Assembly (NCBI RefSeq): GCF_050717635.1
Contig: NZ_JBOITO010000031.1
Coordinates: 1-64,000, forward strand
From: Clostridium_AD sp050717635
GTDB taxonomy: Bacteria > Bacillota > Clostridia > Clostridiales > Clostridiaceae
Length of the DNA stretch: 64,000 nt
Direction: 5' to 3'
Shown: positions 28,083 through 38,023 of the stretch, one piece after another
Layout of the letters: every line of letters begins with the position of its first letter
Position numbering within the stretch: the first letter of the stretch is position 1
Made by a program: the position numbers and the translations under genes
The notes under the pieces: generated by a model
Database searches by the model: none
Told to the model about the DNA's origin: nothing
The model's input: the letters and a program-made list of their open reading frames with translations, nothing else

Positions 28083-28191
28083 ACTAACACATCCCCCTTA
28101 AACTTTTAATAAAGCTGCAAATAGCTTAATATTATAATTCTACATTAATGTCTAATTTCCTTTGTATAATGCTAATTAACCCCCTTTTCAA

Positions 28192-28250
28192 AATAATAAA
28201 AAGGTAAAATAACTCCCGATACAGCGAGTTCTTTCACCTTTTTTATTATT
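28192..28250 (-). terminator. Terminator of the exopolysaccharide operon
   Basis: AATAATAAAAAGGT and ACCTTTTTTATTATT flank an inner AACTC/GAGTT pair, giving a long interrupted stem at the end of the operon. Confidence 0.8.
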
Positions 28251-29316
28251 TATACCATTGATTAATAACCTTTACGCTTTCATCGCTTGGTAGATAATGT
28301 TTATCTTCGCTATGCTCTCCTATAGCAAAAATTGAGATGCCAAGCAACCAATCTTCCTTCTCAAACACTCTTCTATATGCTTCAAAGCAATTTGCTTGTT
28401 CTAAACTGTTTACCACATTGGAAGGGTTAGGATCCCATGGATGAAGTGCCGCAAAGTTTGCTTTAGGAAACCCAAGTTCTGCTAAGTATATTGGTTTTTT
28501 CCATTTTATATTAAAGTTTTCTATCTCCTGTTTAACATTTTCGTTTCTATTTAAAACCTGAGTATTAGAAAGTGAATTAACTAAGTTTTCTACTGTATTA
28601 GTTGGTTTATTAGAAAGTTCAAAGTAGGCACCTATAGAAATAAAATCAAGCTTAGAAAACAATTTATTGTTTAACTTTACATTGTAATCTTCAATAGATT
28701 TTTTATCCGAGGTAGAAGTATACCACCAAGTGGTCTTGTAAGTCACTAGCCCCTTATAAGATTTCCTAACATAGTCTACTGTATCACACCAATAACCCTC
28801 TGCATACTCTAGCTCCGTCATATTAGAGGAAATAATCAAAGCATCTACACCATAAGGCATCGCAATATCCTTTATCAAACCACTTAACACCTTCTTTTTC
28901 CAGTTCAAAAAAAAGGCATTGGTGTCGGTTGGCTTCCATTTAGTTTCAGACAGGCTACCATTACTAATCCATGGATAAGGTTCTAATACAACATTAATAT
29001 TATTTTTCTTCAAAATTTTGATTAGTTCAATCGCTCTATTTTTACTGTTTATATCAATTGACATCTCATTGTCTGTTAGTGATTCTATATTAATTACTAC
29101 TGGCACATTTACAGTGTTAAGACCTAATTTTTTAATGTCCTTTAGTGTAACGGGGATAGTATAATCCGTAGACAAGTTTCCAGATTTAATTTCGCCTTCC
29201 ATAAAGGGTTTGTTGTTTAAAAAGGACTTCGGATTAGTTTTAAACGAAATTGTTAGCCCTAAGATACTAATAATTAAAACCATAACACCTACAAATAATA
29301 TTTTTTTAAAGAACAT
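28246..29316 (-). CDS. Membrane-anchored GH113-like glycoside hydrolase
   Basis: The 356-residue protein has an N-terminal membrane helix (about 5-24) and a TIM-barrel hydrolase domain similar to GH113 mannanase-like proteins. Candidate catalytic acids are the glutamate in SSNMTELEYAEG (acid/base) and the one in IYLAELGFP (nucleophile). It is the last gene of the exopolysaccharide operon, 26 bases after the BcsB-like gene, so it probably trims or releases the polymer made by the neighbouring synthase. In Bacillus ydaJKLMN the hydrolase is YdaJ, a different type, and precedes the others. Confidence 0.7.
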   Translation of the reverse strand: MFFKKILFVGVMVLIISILGLTISFKTNPKSFLNNKPFMEGEIKSGNLSTDYTIPVTLKDIKKLGLNTVNVPVVINIESLTDNEMSIDINSKNRAIELIKILKKNNINVVLEPYPWISNGSLSETKWKPTDTNAFFLNWKKKVLSGLIKDIAMPYGVDALIISSNMTELEYAEGYWCDTVDYVRKSYKGLVTYKTTWWYTSTSDKKSIEDYNVKLNNKLFSKLDFISIGAYFELSNKPTNTVENLVNSLSNTQVLNRNENVKQEIENFNIKWKKPIYLAELGFPKANFAALHPWDPNPSNVVNSLEQANCFEAYRRVFEKEDWLLGISIFAIGEHSEDKHYLPSDESVKVINQWYK

Positions 29317-29342
29317 TTCTTAGTACTCTCCTTCAATTAAAA

Positions 29343-31436
29343 TTACTTTCTTCTGTGATAACGCTTTATAAAAACTATCAGAGTAACAATGAGGAAAACT
29401 ACAATAAAAGCTAAAAATACAAACAGTGACTTTATTTCGTTACTTATGTCAGCTTTCTTAGTTACAGTATTATCTTCAATAATAGTAGGAGCTTTTACAT
29501 TAAAATAACCGTTTTTTATATTTCCATCTCTATCGATAAGTGCCGCATCTCCAGTGAGTTTCTTAATTAAACTAAAATCTGTTAAAATGTTTTTAGAAAG
29601 TGCTAAGTCCTCTTCTTTGGAAGCAGTAATTACCATTACTATATTTTTTTCATTATAGGGTGAAGTAATCATCTGTATAGATGCTAATTTTTCATCATAT
29701 CCATCTAACAAGGTCATTTTATCATTAGATAAAAACGCTGTAAATGTATCATTAAATTTAATATTCATATTTTTATTTAAATCTTTTATTAGTTTGTTTC
29801 TTGAAGGTGTACCAAATACTATTAAATTGTCATTGTAATATTCTGATTTAAACTCATTACTTTTTATTACATATAATTTTCCTGTATTAAGTTTTAAGCT
29901 ATGACCTTGAAACGCAATTATATTAGCCAAATAATTTAGTTCTGTAGTGGTTGGTTTTTCGGGTAAAACTACTGTAGTATTATTAAAGCTTCCATTTGAA
30001 ACAAAAGGGCTCGGATAGTTTTCCAAAGTATAATCCTTTGAACCTTCAGAAGGTAAATAAATAGTGGACTTATTTGAGATAAATGCCCAAGGCGAAGTAT
30101 CCTCCTTGAACCTACAAGTTGCATCCACTACTTCTAAATCAAAGCTTACAACAATGTTATAATTGCTCAAATTTCTTACTTCTTTAGGAAGTTTAAATTC
30201 AGCAACATCATTTTCAGCATCTTTAGCTGTTAATTTTTTACTACCAATAGGTATATCGTTTATATATACTGTCATAAGAGATCGATTAAAGTCTAAGTTT
30301 TGAGAGTATCTCATTTTGATACTAATTTTTGAAGTATCTTTTATCAATTTGTTATTAGGTATTGAAATATTGTAGGTGGCTTCTTGTTTAAATAAACCTT
30401 CTAAATTTGAATTATCATAACCCATATCTAAAAAAGAAAAAGTATTTCTCAAAGGTACAATAATATCATAAACACTCATTGAACTGTCTACAGTAATACT
30501 ATTGGAATCAATTTGAGTTAAAAGATCTTTGCTAGAAAGAAGATTACATGCCTTTATAAGGTTTTCACTATTATTTGAGATGATTAATAAAAGTTTTTTG
30601 TTTTTATTATAAGGGGACACCACATATTTTATAATCGCATTGCTATCTGCACGCTTTAACTCGCCTTCCGTTAATATGCTTAATAACTCCTTCGATGTGT
30701 CATCTTTTCTTCCAATATATATTATGTCTACATTTTTTTTAATTTCAGAAGAAGATTTTACATATATATTTAAATTAATATTGGAGAAACTTCTCCTTTG
30801 ACCAAAGTTTGAAGCTAGAATCATAGCACCAGTAACTTCATTTTTATCAATACTATCTGGCAATAATATTATACTATTAGTTGGAGTTTCTTCTCTGGTT
30901 TTCATAAAAGGGAAGGGATAATTTGCAATCATATTTGAATCTGTTTTATCTTCAAAATCAATATGTACAGTGGAATCCTTATGGATTGTTATCCAATTTC
31001 CACTATTAACATCATCTGCACAAGGTTTATCAGTTATTCTATTGTATGTTTTAATTTTTATTTCATTAAAACCAGCAGTTAACTTATCTACAGGAATACC
31101 CACTTTTATAGTTTCCTTGTAGCCAAATTTTTGGCCAATATTTATTGAGTATATTGGTTGGTTATTAATCAGCACTGTAAGTGTATCTTGATCTTTATTT
31201 AAAAGCTGACTCTGAGTAAAAACTAGATTTAAGTAACATTCCTTAACAATCCAAAACTTGTCGACATTTATAGAAAAGTTATCCGTTCCAAATACACCAC
31301 TCATAGTGGTATCCTCATCAAAATTATAGTTTTTAGTTTTTATCGGATTATTATCATCGCTTGTAATAGCTTTCACATTTAAAACAGGAATGAACATAAA
31401 GATTAAAACCACTAAAAACCATATATGTTTTTTCAT
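29343..31436 (-). CDS. BcsB/YdaN-like exopolysaccharide synthase subunit
   Basis: The 697-residue protein has a signal peptide, a large extracytoplasmic beta-rich region with two repeated BcsB-type modules (DNFSINVDKFWIVKECYLNL and related segments near 45-300 and 330-620), and a C-terminal membrane helix (about 670-690) ending in KRYHRRK. BcsB partners with the BcsA-type synthase and guides the nascent glucan across the envelope. The gene follows the GT2 synthase by 27 bases. The polymer may be cellulose-like, but the sugar is not determined by sequence. Confidence 0.82.
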   Translation of the reverse strand: MKKHIWFLVVLIFMFIPVLNVKAITSDDNNPIKTKNYNFDEDTTMSGVFGTDNFSINVDKFWIVKECYLNLVFTQSQLLNKDQDTLTVLINNQPIYSINIGQKFGYKETIKVGIPVDKLTAGFNEIKIKTYNRITDKPCADDVNSGNWITIHKDSTVHIDFEDKTDSNMIANYPFPFMKTREETPTNSIILLPDSIDKNEVTGAMILASNFGQRRSFSNINLNIYVKSSSEIKKNVDIIYIGRKDDTSKELLSILTEGELKRADSNAIIKYVVSPYNKNKKLLLIISNNSENLIKACNLLSSKDLLTQIDSNSITVDSSMSVYDIIVPLRNTFSFLDMGYDNSNLEGLFKQEATYNISIPNNKLIKDTSKISIKMRYSQNLDFNRSLMTVYINDIPIGSKKLTAKDAENDVAEFKLPKEVRNLSNYNIVVSFDLEVVDATCRFKEDTSPWAFISNKSTIYLPSEGSKDYTLENYPSPFVSNGSFNNTTVVLPEKPTTTELNYLANIIAFQGHSLKLNTGKLYVIKSNEFKSEYYNDNLIVFGTPSRNKLIKDLNKNMNIKFNDTFTAFLSNDKMTLLDGYDEKLASIQMITSPYNEKNIVMVITASKEEDLALSKNILTDFSLIKKLTGDAALIDRDGNIKNGYFNVKAPTIIEDNTVTKKADISNEIKSLFVFLAFIVVFLIVTLIVFIKRYHRRK

Positions 31437-31463
31437 AGCATCCTCCTAAAATATCTCACTTTT

Positions 31464-32726
31464 TTAAAATCTCTCGGTTTTGTACCATTTTGTTTCTAGT
31501 TTAAATATTTTATCTTTAATAAATAGGTACATTCCCTTTATTGCAACTATCATCCACATCTGACAATAAGTAAAATACATTATTGGTATAATCACAAAGT
31601 TTTTAAGGTTACTTTCCCCCTTTTCCATTGTTAGGGTTATATTAACCTCAAGAATAAATAGTAAATAAGCAAGTATCCATAATATTATGAAATTTCCTGA
31701 TATGTGAATTCTAATACCTAAAGTAATACTGAGTATAAAAAAAATATCTGATACTATAACAGAAGATAAAAACAAGAAATAAATTAAAAAGTAATAAAAT
31801 ATATCAAAAACTATTCTTTTAGGACTGTCAGAAAAAACTTTTCCTAAATATTTCATTAGCACATAAATATTTCCTTTAGACCACCTAGTTCTTTGTTTAA
31901 ACCAAACCTTTAAGGTCTCCGGTTCTTGTTCAAAAGTAACAGAAAGAGGCATAAAGGTTATTTTATATCCTAGCTTATACAATCTAAAGCTTATTTCTGT
32001 ATCCTCAGCTATAGCATGTATATCCCAACCACCTAATTCTTCTACTACAGTCTTTCTAATAACGAAGTTTGTGCCAGGAATAGTACATAATTTCAAAAGC
32101 TGCCATCTCCCCGCTTGGGACAACCACTGAAAGTTTAAGGTTTCAATATTTATAAATTTTGTAAGTAAATTTTTCTCCTTATTTCTCGTTCTAAACTTTC
32201 CAATAACAGCTCCAAGCTCATCATCATAAATGATTCTTTGAATTAGAAATTTTAATGCATTTTTGTCAGGTGTATTATCGGCATCATAAACCGCGATAAA
32301 ATCACCAATAGAGCTAGCATAACCAATATTTAATGCATTTGATTTTCCTTTTCCACCATTTGTTTTACCTGTATTAATAATTTTAAAATTATATCCTGAA
32401 AACTCAATTTGAATTTTTTTAAGTTTCTCTCCTGTATTATCTGAGGAGTTGTCATTTATAACAATTAACTCCATTTTATCTCTAGGGTAATTTAATTGTA
32501 ATAAGGACCTTACAGTTCTTACTATTACTTTCTCCTCATTATGAGCAGGAACCAAAATTGAAACCATAGGATATTCTTCATACTCTAATTCCCTAAAGAC
32601 CATTTTTTCAACCTTTAAATAGTATATATACCCTGACAAAGTCAAAATAATATTTATTAATAGAAGCATCCATATACACACAAGCGAAAATATAAACAAA
32701 TAATCAATTAAAGTCAAATTTTCCAT
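31464..32726 (-). CDS. Processive GT2 polysaccharide synthase (YdaM-like)
   Basis: The 420-residue membrane glycosyltransferase has a leading membrane helix, a cytosolic GT-A domain with SILVPAHNEE, VINDNSSDN, VYDADNTPD, the catalytic base in AEDTEIS and the processivity motif QRTRW, then about four more helices. These features define BcsA/IcaA/HasA-type synthases that polymerise and extrude beta-linked chains. No PilZ domain is present, so any c-di-GMP control must come from another protein; the degenerate GGDEF protein in the operon is a good candidate. It is followed by the BcsB-like gene. Confidence 0.9.
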   Translation of the reverse strand: MENLTLIDYLFIFSLVCIWMLLLINIILTLSGYIYYLKVEKMVFRELEYEEYPMVSILVPAHNEEKVIVRTVRSLLQLNYPRDKMELIVINDNSSDNTGEKLKKIQIEFSGYNFKIINTGKTNGGKGKSNALNIGYASSIGDFIAVYDADNTPDKNALKFLIQRIIYDDELGAVIGKFRTRNKEKNLLTKFINIETLNFQWLSQAGRWQLLKLCTIPGTNFVIRKTVVEELGGWDIHAIAEDTEISFRLYKLGYKITFMPLSVTFEQEPETLKVWFKQRTRWSKGNIYVLMKYLGKVFSDSPKRIVFDIFYYFLIYFLFLSSVIVSDIFFILSITLGIRIHISGNFIILWILAYLLFILEVNITLTMEKGESNLKNFVIIPIMYFTYCQMWMIVAIKGMYLFIKDKIFKLETKWYKTERF

Positions 32727-32730
32727 CTAC

Positions 32731-34383
32731 TCACCTATAATATTTATTTTTATATATTTTTCTTGACATTACAATTAGTATAATAAAAATGATACAAAAT
32801 ATTGAAACTAACACAATAACAAAGGTATTAATACTTGATATATAATTTAATTTAGTAGTAGGCTTTTCTGTACTTTGAGCTTCACCCTGCACATTAATGC
32901 TTCCATTTTTAGAGGTTATTTTTATATTCCCAAATTTTACCCAATTTTCCTCCATCTTTAAGTCAAAGAAGCACACATCCTTACTTTTCAAGTAACTAAC
33001 AATAGACTTTAGATAACTTATATCAAGATACGGATGAAAAAACAGTCCAGCAGTATAACCTCTTACAATAGAGATCTGACGAAAACTCTCCTCCATCTCA
33101 ACAAGGGTCATTGGATTTGTAGGGTCTATATATCCCAGGTTTTCAGGCACTAATTTATTAAAATATTTAGTGTTATATAATTTATAAGGAAATTTAGATA
33201 ATGTAAAGCTTGCATCGCTACTTTGAAACTCCCCAACATAAGTTGAAAAATATTTCTTTATAGCTAAATATCCCTTAGAGCCCATTGCATAGTGAGGTGC
33301 TTCAAACCCTAGAGGATATATACCATTTTCTACACAACTGGATATTCCACTTCCAATCCTGTCATCAATATACTTGTTTACATCTAGATTTAATGGGGAA
33401 TCCTTAACGTGGTCCCAAAATTCAAAGCCTTCGCCAGTAGTAACACCAGTATAATGTTGGTGTGTGTATCCATGTAGTATTACACTTCCACCCCTATTTT
33501 GCATATATAAGATAGTATTTACAAAGTCACTTTTCTCAGAAAGTGTAGTAATATAGCTGGTTTGCGGATTAACATAGGTAGGTATCAACGCAATAATAAA
33601 AGGAATTTGCTCACTATAAAGATAATTCGCTACAGCTTTAAGTTTACTTATGTCCGCAAAAGGATTCACGTCCTCTATCCTTATAAAAACTTGACTTTTC
33701 GGAATATTAGACCTTTGAAAGATATCATTTAAAATATCAGAGAAAATATATAATAAAATAAAGTTATCATCTACTACTGACATATACCATAAATTCCCTT
33801 GATTAATTACAAGAGGATAATAATTTAAGCCATCACTTACATAAGATAATACACTCGCAGCAGAACCAGTAGTCTTTACTGTGGGAAAGGTGCCATTAGC
33901 CTGTAAATAGAATTTATCCATTTTATCATAGGTTAATGTAGACTCTCTATTATTACTATAAAAAACCTGGTTACAATTAGTTTTATCGCCTAAGTAAACT
34001 AAATCGTATTTCTTAGTATTTTTCAAAATATCGTCCATACCTTTACCTATTATGCATAACTTGTTTTTATACTTCTCCACATCATTTATAAAAGTTTGAT
34101 TGTTAAGTCCCTTATCAATAGTATAAATAAATACATAATCGTATTTATTAAGGGTAGAAGAAGTATAGTCAATAATATTTACAGTATCAACATCCGTATC
34201 AAAGGCCCCCATAAGTTCCTCTAGTGTAGAAACGAAATCATGACTGTAGCCAAACTCAGTTTTTCTATCATACACAATTAACACCTTCGACTTTTGGACA
34301 GTAGAAGCAAACACTTTTATTTGTGCTAATTGAAAAACCATACAAGAAATTATAGTGAATAGAGCTACTTTTTTAAACATCAT
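32731..34383 (-). CDS. DUF2334 (YdaL-like) membrane-anchored deacetylase-fold protein
   Basis: The 550-residue protein has a signal peptide, an N-terminal alpha/beta region, a DUF2334 domain (about 230-470) related to the NodB polysaccharide-deacetylase barrel, and a C-terminal membrane helix. Motifs FIRIEDVNPF (metal Asp equivalent) and VILHGYTHQH (His pair) are retained, so metal-dependent deacetylation of the polymer is possible. Its start overlaps the end of the GGDEF-like gene by 11 bases, so the two are translationally coupled. It corresponds to YdaL in the Bacillus ydaJKLMN operon. Confidence 0.82.
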   Translation of the reverse strand: MMFKKVALFTIISCMVFQLAQIKVFASTVQKSKVLIVYDRKTEFGYSHDFVSTLEELMGAFDTDVDTVNIIDYTSSTLNKYDYVFIYTIDKGLNNQTFINDVEKYKNKLCIIGKGMDDILKNTKKYDLVYLGDKTNCNQVFYSNNRESTLTYDKMDKFYLQANGTFPTVKTTGSAASVLSYVSDGLNYYPLVINQGNLWYMSVVDDNFILLYIFSDILNDIFQRSNIPKSQVFIRIEDVNPFADISKLKAVANYLYSEQIPFIIALIPTYVNPQTSYITTLSEKSDFVNTILYMQNRGGSVILHGYTHQHYTGVTTGEGFEFWDHVKDSPLNLDVNKYIDDRIGSGISSCVENGIYPLGFEAPHYAMGSKGYLAIKKYFSTYVGEFQSSDASFTLSKFPYKLYNTKYFNKLVPENLGYIDPTNPMTLVEMEESFRQISIVRGYTAGLFFHPYLDISYLKSIVSYLKSKDVCFFDLKMEENWVKFGNIKITSKNGSINVQGEAQSTEKPTTKLNYISSINTFVIVLVSIFCIIFIILIVMSRKIYKNKYYR

Positions 34384-35218
34384 ATTCTAGTTCCTTTTCA
34401 GCCAGTTCCTTAAACTCAAAGGAATCACTAATATTATCATTTAATTCTAAAGCTCCTATCTTTGTTTCCAAATTGACGTTTTTTCCTTTTTCATTAGCTT
34501 TAAAAGTCAAATTAGTTAGATTTTCTTTAATTCTAAGTTTTACAATTTCAGAACCTTTAAAATCAGTATTTGACATAAGAATGGCAAATACATCCTCATT
34601 AAGTTTATATCTCTCATCTTCATTTCTTGTTGCATCGTTAATACAACTACTTATATCTAACAATATCTCTGTTAACTTAGTATTACCAAGAATAGCTTTA
34701 AGATCATCAAAATAATGAAGTTTAACTATCATTAGCGTGAGTGGTGTCTTATGCCTTCTTGAAAAGCTCAGCTGTTTATTTAAATTCATATAGAATCCTT
34801 TTATATTATTTAAACCAGTTTCACTGTCAATAGTAACTAAATTCTTGTAATCTCGTGATAGTTTTTCATTATCGTCTTGAAGTTTATGGATATTATCAGA
34901 TAACATTCCCGTTATAAAAGAACTTAATGGAATAAATAGCATCCATACATAAGTATTTAGAGCAACAGGAGAATTAAATGACAGGTTTACGTATAGCTTG
35001 AAGGTGCCATAAAAAAATATTATAACGGTGCTACTCAGGAGACCAACTATTGGTCCAAGAAAATAAGAAATAATTATAACCGTAAATAAAATTCCTATAA
35101 TAATCGAATTCTCTAAATTGTTATTTGGGAAATTGAACCCTAAAAAATTCATTACGCAAAATAAATCTAAAAAAAGAAGTATAAAATAAATATTAGTTTT
35201 CTCTAAAAATCTATTCAT
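34373..35218 (-). CDS. Membrane protein with degenerate GGDEF domain (YdaK-like c-di-GMP receptor)
   Basis: The 281-residue protein has about four membrane helices (residues 10-110) and a GGDEF-fold domain (about 125-275). The active-site loop reads N207-E-D-V-F211 in place of GGDEF, so cyclase activity is not expected. The inhibitory-site RxxD is kept as R198-N-E-D201 at the normal distance from that loop. This combination is the one described for Bacillus YdaK, a c-di-GMP-binding receptor for an exopolysaccharide synthase. It heads the operon; the start is the ATG behind TAGGAGGG. Confidence 0.82.
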   Translation of the reverse strand: MNRFLEKTNIYFILLFLDLFCVMNFLGFNFPNNNLENSIIIGILFTVIIISYFLGPIVGLLSSTVIIFFYGTFKLYVNLSFNSPVALNTYVWMLFIPLSSFITGMLSDNIHKLQDDNEKLSRDYKNLVTIDSETGLNNIKGFYMNLNKQLSFSRRHKTPLTLMIVKLHYFDDLKAILGNTKLTEILLDISSCINDATRNEDERYKLNEDVFAILMSNTDFKGSEIVKLRIKENLTNLTFKANEKGKNVNLETKIGALELNDNISDSFEFKELAEKELEYDV

Positions 35219-35379
35219 AAACCCTCCTACCAAATAAAGACATAATAACAGTTATCTAATCTCAATTCTATTTTATCCAAATTCATTATTTATATGTTAT
35301 AAGATTCAGAGTTCTAATAACAACTTATATTAATTGCATAAAAATGCAAAACTCCTGTTGATAAATTATGCAGCGACGC

Positions 35380-35408
35380 AAAAAAAGTTCACCTTAATTA
35401 AGATGAAC
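35380..35408 (-). terminator. Terminator of the acetyltransferase gene
   Basis: GTTCACCTTAATTAAGATGAAC is an almost perfect palindrome, followed on the minus strand by seven T residues. Confidence 0.85.
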
Positions 35409-35450
35409 CAAATTTCAATGTTACCTGACAAAATCATATATCCCTGCATA

Positions 35451-36086
35451 TTATAAATACTTTAGTGGATTATCTAAAATTTCTTGTATCCCAGTGTAAA
35501 ATTTCCCAACAAGTACACCGTCAACTAATGCGTGATGTACTTGAACAGATAATGGCAACTTTATTTTTCCATTTTCCTCAAAGTATTTACCCCAGGCTAT
35601 TCTTGGAATAGTGTCAACGGGGTTCATTTGAATCGGATGCATTATACTCGTGAATGATACCCACGGAATACATGTAGTATATATAAGATCATCACGCCCT
35701 GACTTATCTTCAAGACTTATGTTGTCTTTTGATTTTTGTATTTCATTTGATGCAGTAACCATAAATTCTTTAAATTCATCTTTAAATTCAGCTGTACAAA
35801 ATCCAAATACTTCATTTGAATTCATTACTGTAAAAGCAGGATTAATAACTTCATTCTCAATTACCTTATCCCCTCTTATCCTATAGCGAAATTCCTTTAT
35901 GGTATTTGCCGTTTTTGTAACAACATACAACATTGATATAAAAAATGGTTGTTCCTCTTTCTTAAGATAAGTGTAAAATTCCGTAATATCAACATTTGCA
36001 CAAATATTAAAATGAGGATAATCAAGTTGCTTGAAATAATTGTAATGCTTCTTTCTTTCCCAATTTTCTATATCTACAAATTTCAT
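35451..36086 (-). CDS. Chloramphenicol O-acetyltransferase family (type A) protein
   Basis: The 211-residue protein has the CAT catalytic signature VHHALVDG near residues 186-193, with the general-base His followed by the structural Asp, and conserved parts such as FYTYLKKEEQPFFISMLYV and FRYRIRGDKV. Classical CAT transfers acetyl from acetyl-CoA to the 3-hydroxyl of chloramphenicol as a trimer. Chromosomal clostridial members do not all confer resistance, so drug activity is unproven. It is monocistronic with its own terminator. The start ATG follows AGGGGGAG. Confidence 0.88.
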   Translation of the reverse strand: MKFVDIENWERKKHYNYFKQLDYPHFNICANVDITEFYTYLKKEEQPFFISMLYVVTKTANTIKEFRYRIRGDKVIENEVINPAFTVMNSNEVFGFCTAEFKDEFKEFMVTASNEIQKSKDNISLEDKSGRDDLIYTTCIPWVSFTSIMHPIQMNPVDTIPRIAWGKYFEENGKIKLPLSVQVHHALVDGVLVGKFYTGIQEILDNPLKYL

Positions 36087-36469
36087 CTATATACCACTCC
36101 CCCTAAAATTGATTTAATACATCTGATTTTTTTCAAATATCTCTTTAATTATAACGCACCTTTGCATAAATTTTCTAAAAACATTGCGAATTATTATGTG
36201 GTCCTTTTTTTATGTACCTAACCATTAATTTTGTTGACTATTTTACAAGTAAATTAAAAGTAAGTGGTTCAAAGATTTAAGATTATTTCCATTTTTCATG
36301 AGTAATAAGAATTGAACTCCTTGCATAGTATCATAAGGTTATAAAAAGATATTTAATAAAATACACTTTCACTTAATCAACTATGTAAAAGTAATGATAA
36401 TAATGATATTATTAATATGAAGTATTGTTATATTGTATAACCACACAATATTTCAGGAGGCCTATTCAT
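36087..36469. other. Intergenic region before the restriction-modification pair
   Basis: About 380 AT-rich bases. I see no convincing small gene, control-protein gene or RNA. A TATTGT/ACAATA inverted repeat around 36423-36450 lies just before the methyltransferase binding site and could be a control site. Confidence 0.5.
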
Positions 36470-38023
36470 ATGTTAGTTGAACAAATATACGATAATACAA
36501 TGCTATATATAAGTTCAGTACCCAAAAATAACAGAAAAAAGATCGGACAGTTTTTTACACCACCATCTGTTGCAACATTTATGGGCAGTTTAGTAGAATA
36601 TACTAAAAAAGAAATAACCATCCTAGATGCTGGAGCAGGAAGTGGAATTTTAAGCAGCGCAATATGTGATGAGGTTCTTAAAAATCCTAATATAGAAAGT
36701 TTACATATCGATTTATATGAAAATAATGATGACATACTCCCTATTTTAAATCAAAATTTGGAATGTATGGTTAATACACTTAAATGTAATGGTAAAATTC
36801 TTACTTACAAAGTACTGAGTGAAAATTTCATTATTTATAATACAGGATATTGGCGAGGTGATATAGGGGCTACTTCACCCTTATATGATGTAGTAATTTC
36901 CAATCCACCATATAAAAAAATAAGAAAACAAGATCTTGAAGCTTTAGCTATGTTAGATATAGTTTTTGGTCAACCTAATATTTATTTTCTTTTTATGGCT
37001 ATGTCTGCAAAACTACTTAAAGAAGAAGGTCAAATGATATTTATTACTCCTCGTAGTTTTAGTAGCGGGGCTTACTTCCAAAATTTCAGAAAATGGTTTT
37101 TTCATAATATTAAACTTACTAATTTACATCTATTTGTATCAAGAAATGATGTCTTTTCCTGTGACAGCATCTTACAGGAAACCATTATAACTAAGGCTAT
37201 AAAGACAGAAAAAGTATTGAAAAACATTACTATTACAGAGAGTCCTAATATGTCAATATTTAATAATCTAACTACTTTTATTGTCCCCTATGATCTGATT
37301 GTAGATACCAATGACAAAAATTGTTTTATGAGAATACCAACAAATGAAGATGATATAAATACTATTAGTTTTATAAATCAGTGGCATCATAACCTTTTAA
37401 CGCTTGGATATAAATTAAAGACAGGTCCGGTGGTAGACTTTAGATCAACAGAATTCACAAGATATGAACCAAGTGAAAACACTGTACCTTTGTTTTGGGC
37501 TTATAATTATGGGCATAACAATGCTATTGCTTTTCCTATTAAAGATAATAAAAAGCCTCAATATATTGAAAAATCAAAAGAATCTTTAGGTCAACTGGTA
37601 AAGAATACTGATTATATATTCGTTAAGCGATTCAGTTCCAAAGAGGAACCTCGCAGGATACAACCTGTTATATATAATTCTAATGAATTCAATTTTGATT
37701 ATATTGGTATAGAGAATCATATTAATTATATAGTTAAAACAAATGATGAAATGAACGAGAGCGAACAATATGGTCTATTTACCATATTAAATTCAACTTT
37801 TATTGATAAATATTTCAGAATATTAAATGGAAGCACACAAGTTAATGCTAATGAAATGAACGTCATACCATTTCCGACAATTGAAGATATATGTGAAATA
37901 GGAGCTAAAGCAATTAGATTAAAAAATCTCACTACTGAAGAATGTGATAAAATAATAACTGCTAAATTTAATAAGAAAATTAAAAAAGAAGAAATTCAGG
38001 AGGTACACAAATGGGGAAATTAG
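36470..38023 (+). CDS. BsuBI/PstI-type adenine-specific DNA methyltransferase
   Basis: The 517-residue enzyme has SAM motif I ILDAGAGSGILSSAIC (about 45-60) and catalytic motif IV NPPY near 145 (SNPPYKKIRKQD), in the order of gamma-class N6-adenine methyltransferases such as M.BsuBI and M.PstI. Its partner downstream is a BsuBI/PstI-type endonuclease, so the predicted recognition site is CTGCAG or a close relative. The start is the ATG spaced behind AGGAGG; the upstream in-frame codon is rejected. The 3' end overlaps the endonuclease gene by 13 bases. Confidence 0.9.
   Translation: MLVEQIYDNTMLYISSVPKNNRKKIGQFFTPPSVATFMGSLVEYTKKEITILDAGAGSGILSSAICDEVLKNPNIESLHIDLYENNDDILPILNQNLECMVNTLKCNGKILTYKVLSENFIIYNTGYWRGDIGATSPLYDVVISNPPYKKIRKQDLEALAMLDIVFGQPNIYFLFMAMSAKLLKEEGQMIFITPRSFSSGAYFQNFRKWFFHNIKLTNLHLFVSRNDVFSCDSILQETIITKAIKTEKVLKNITITESPNMSIFNNLTTFIVPYDLIVDTNDKNCFMRIPTNEDDINTISFINQWHHNLLTLGYKLKTGPVVDFRSTEFTRYEPSENTVPLFWAYNYGHNNAIAFPIKDNKKPQYIEKSKESLGQLVKNTDYIFVKRFSSKEEPRRIQPVIYNSNEFNFDYIGIENHINYIVKTNDEMNESEQYGLFTILNSTFIDKYFRILNGSTQVNANEMNVIPFPTIEDICEIGAKAIRLKNLTTEECDKIITAKFNKKIKKEEIQEVHKWGN

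Noticed and set aside
35219..35450. c-di-GMP riboswitch before the exopolysaccharide operon
   Set aside because: Looked for the conserved GEMM core bases and found none; only a terminator of the upstream gene is visible.
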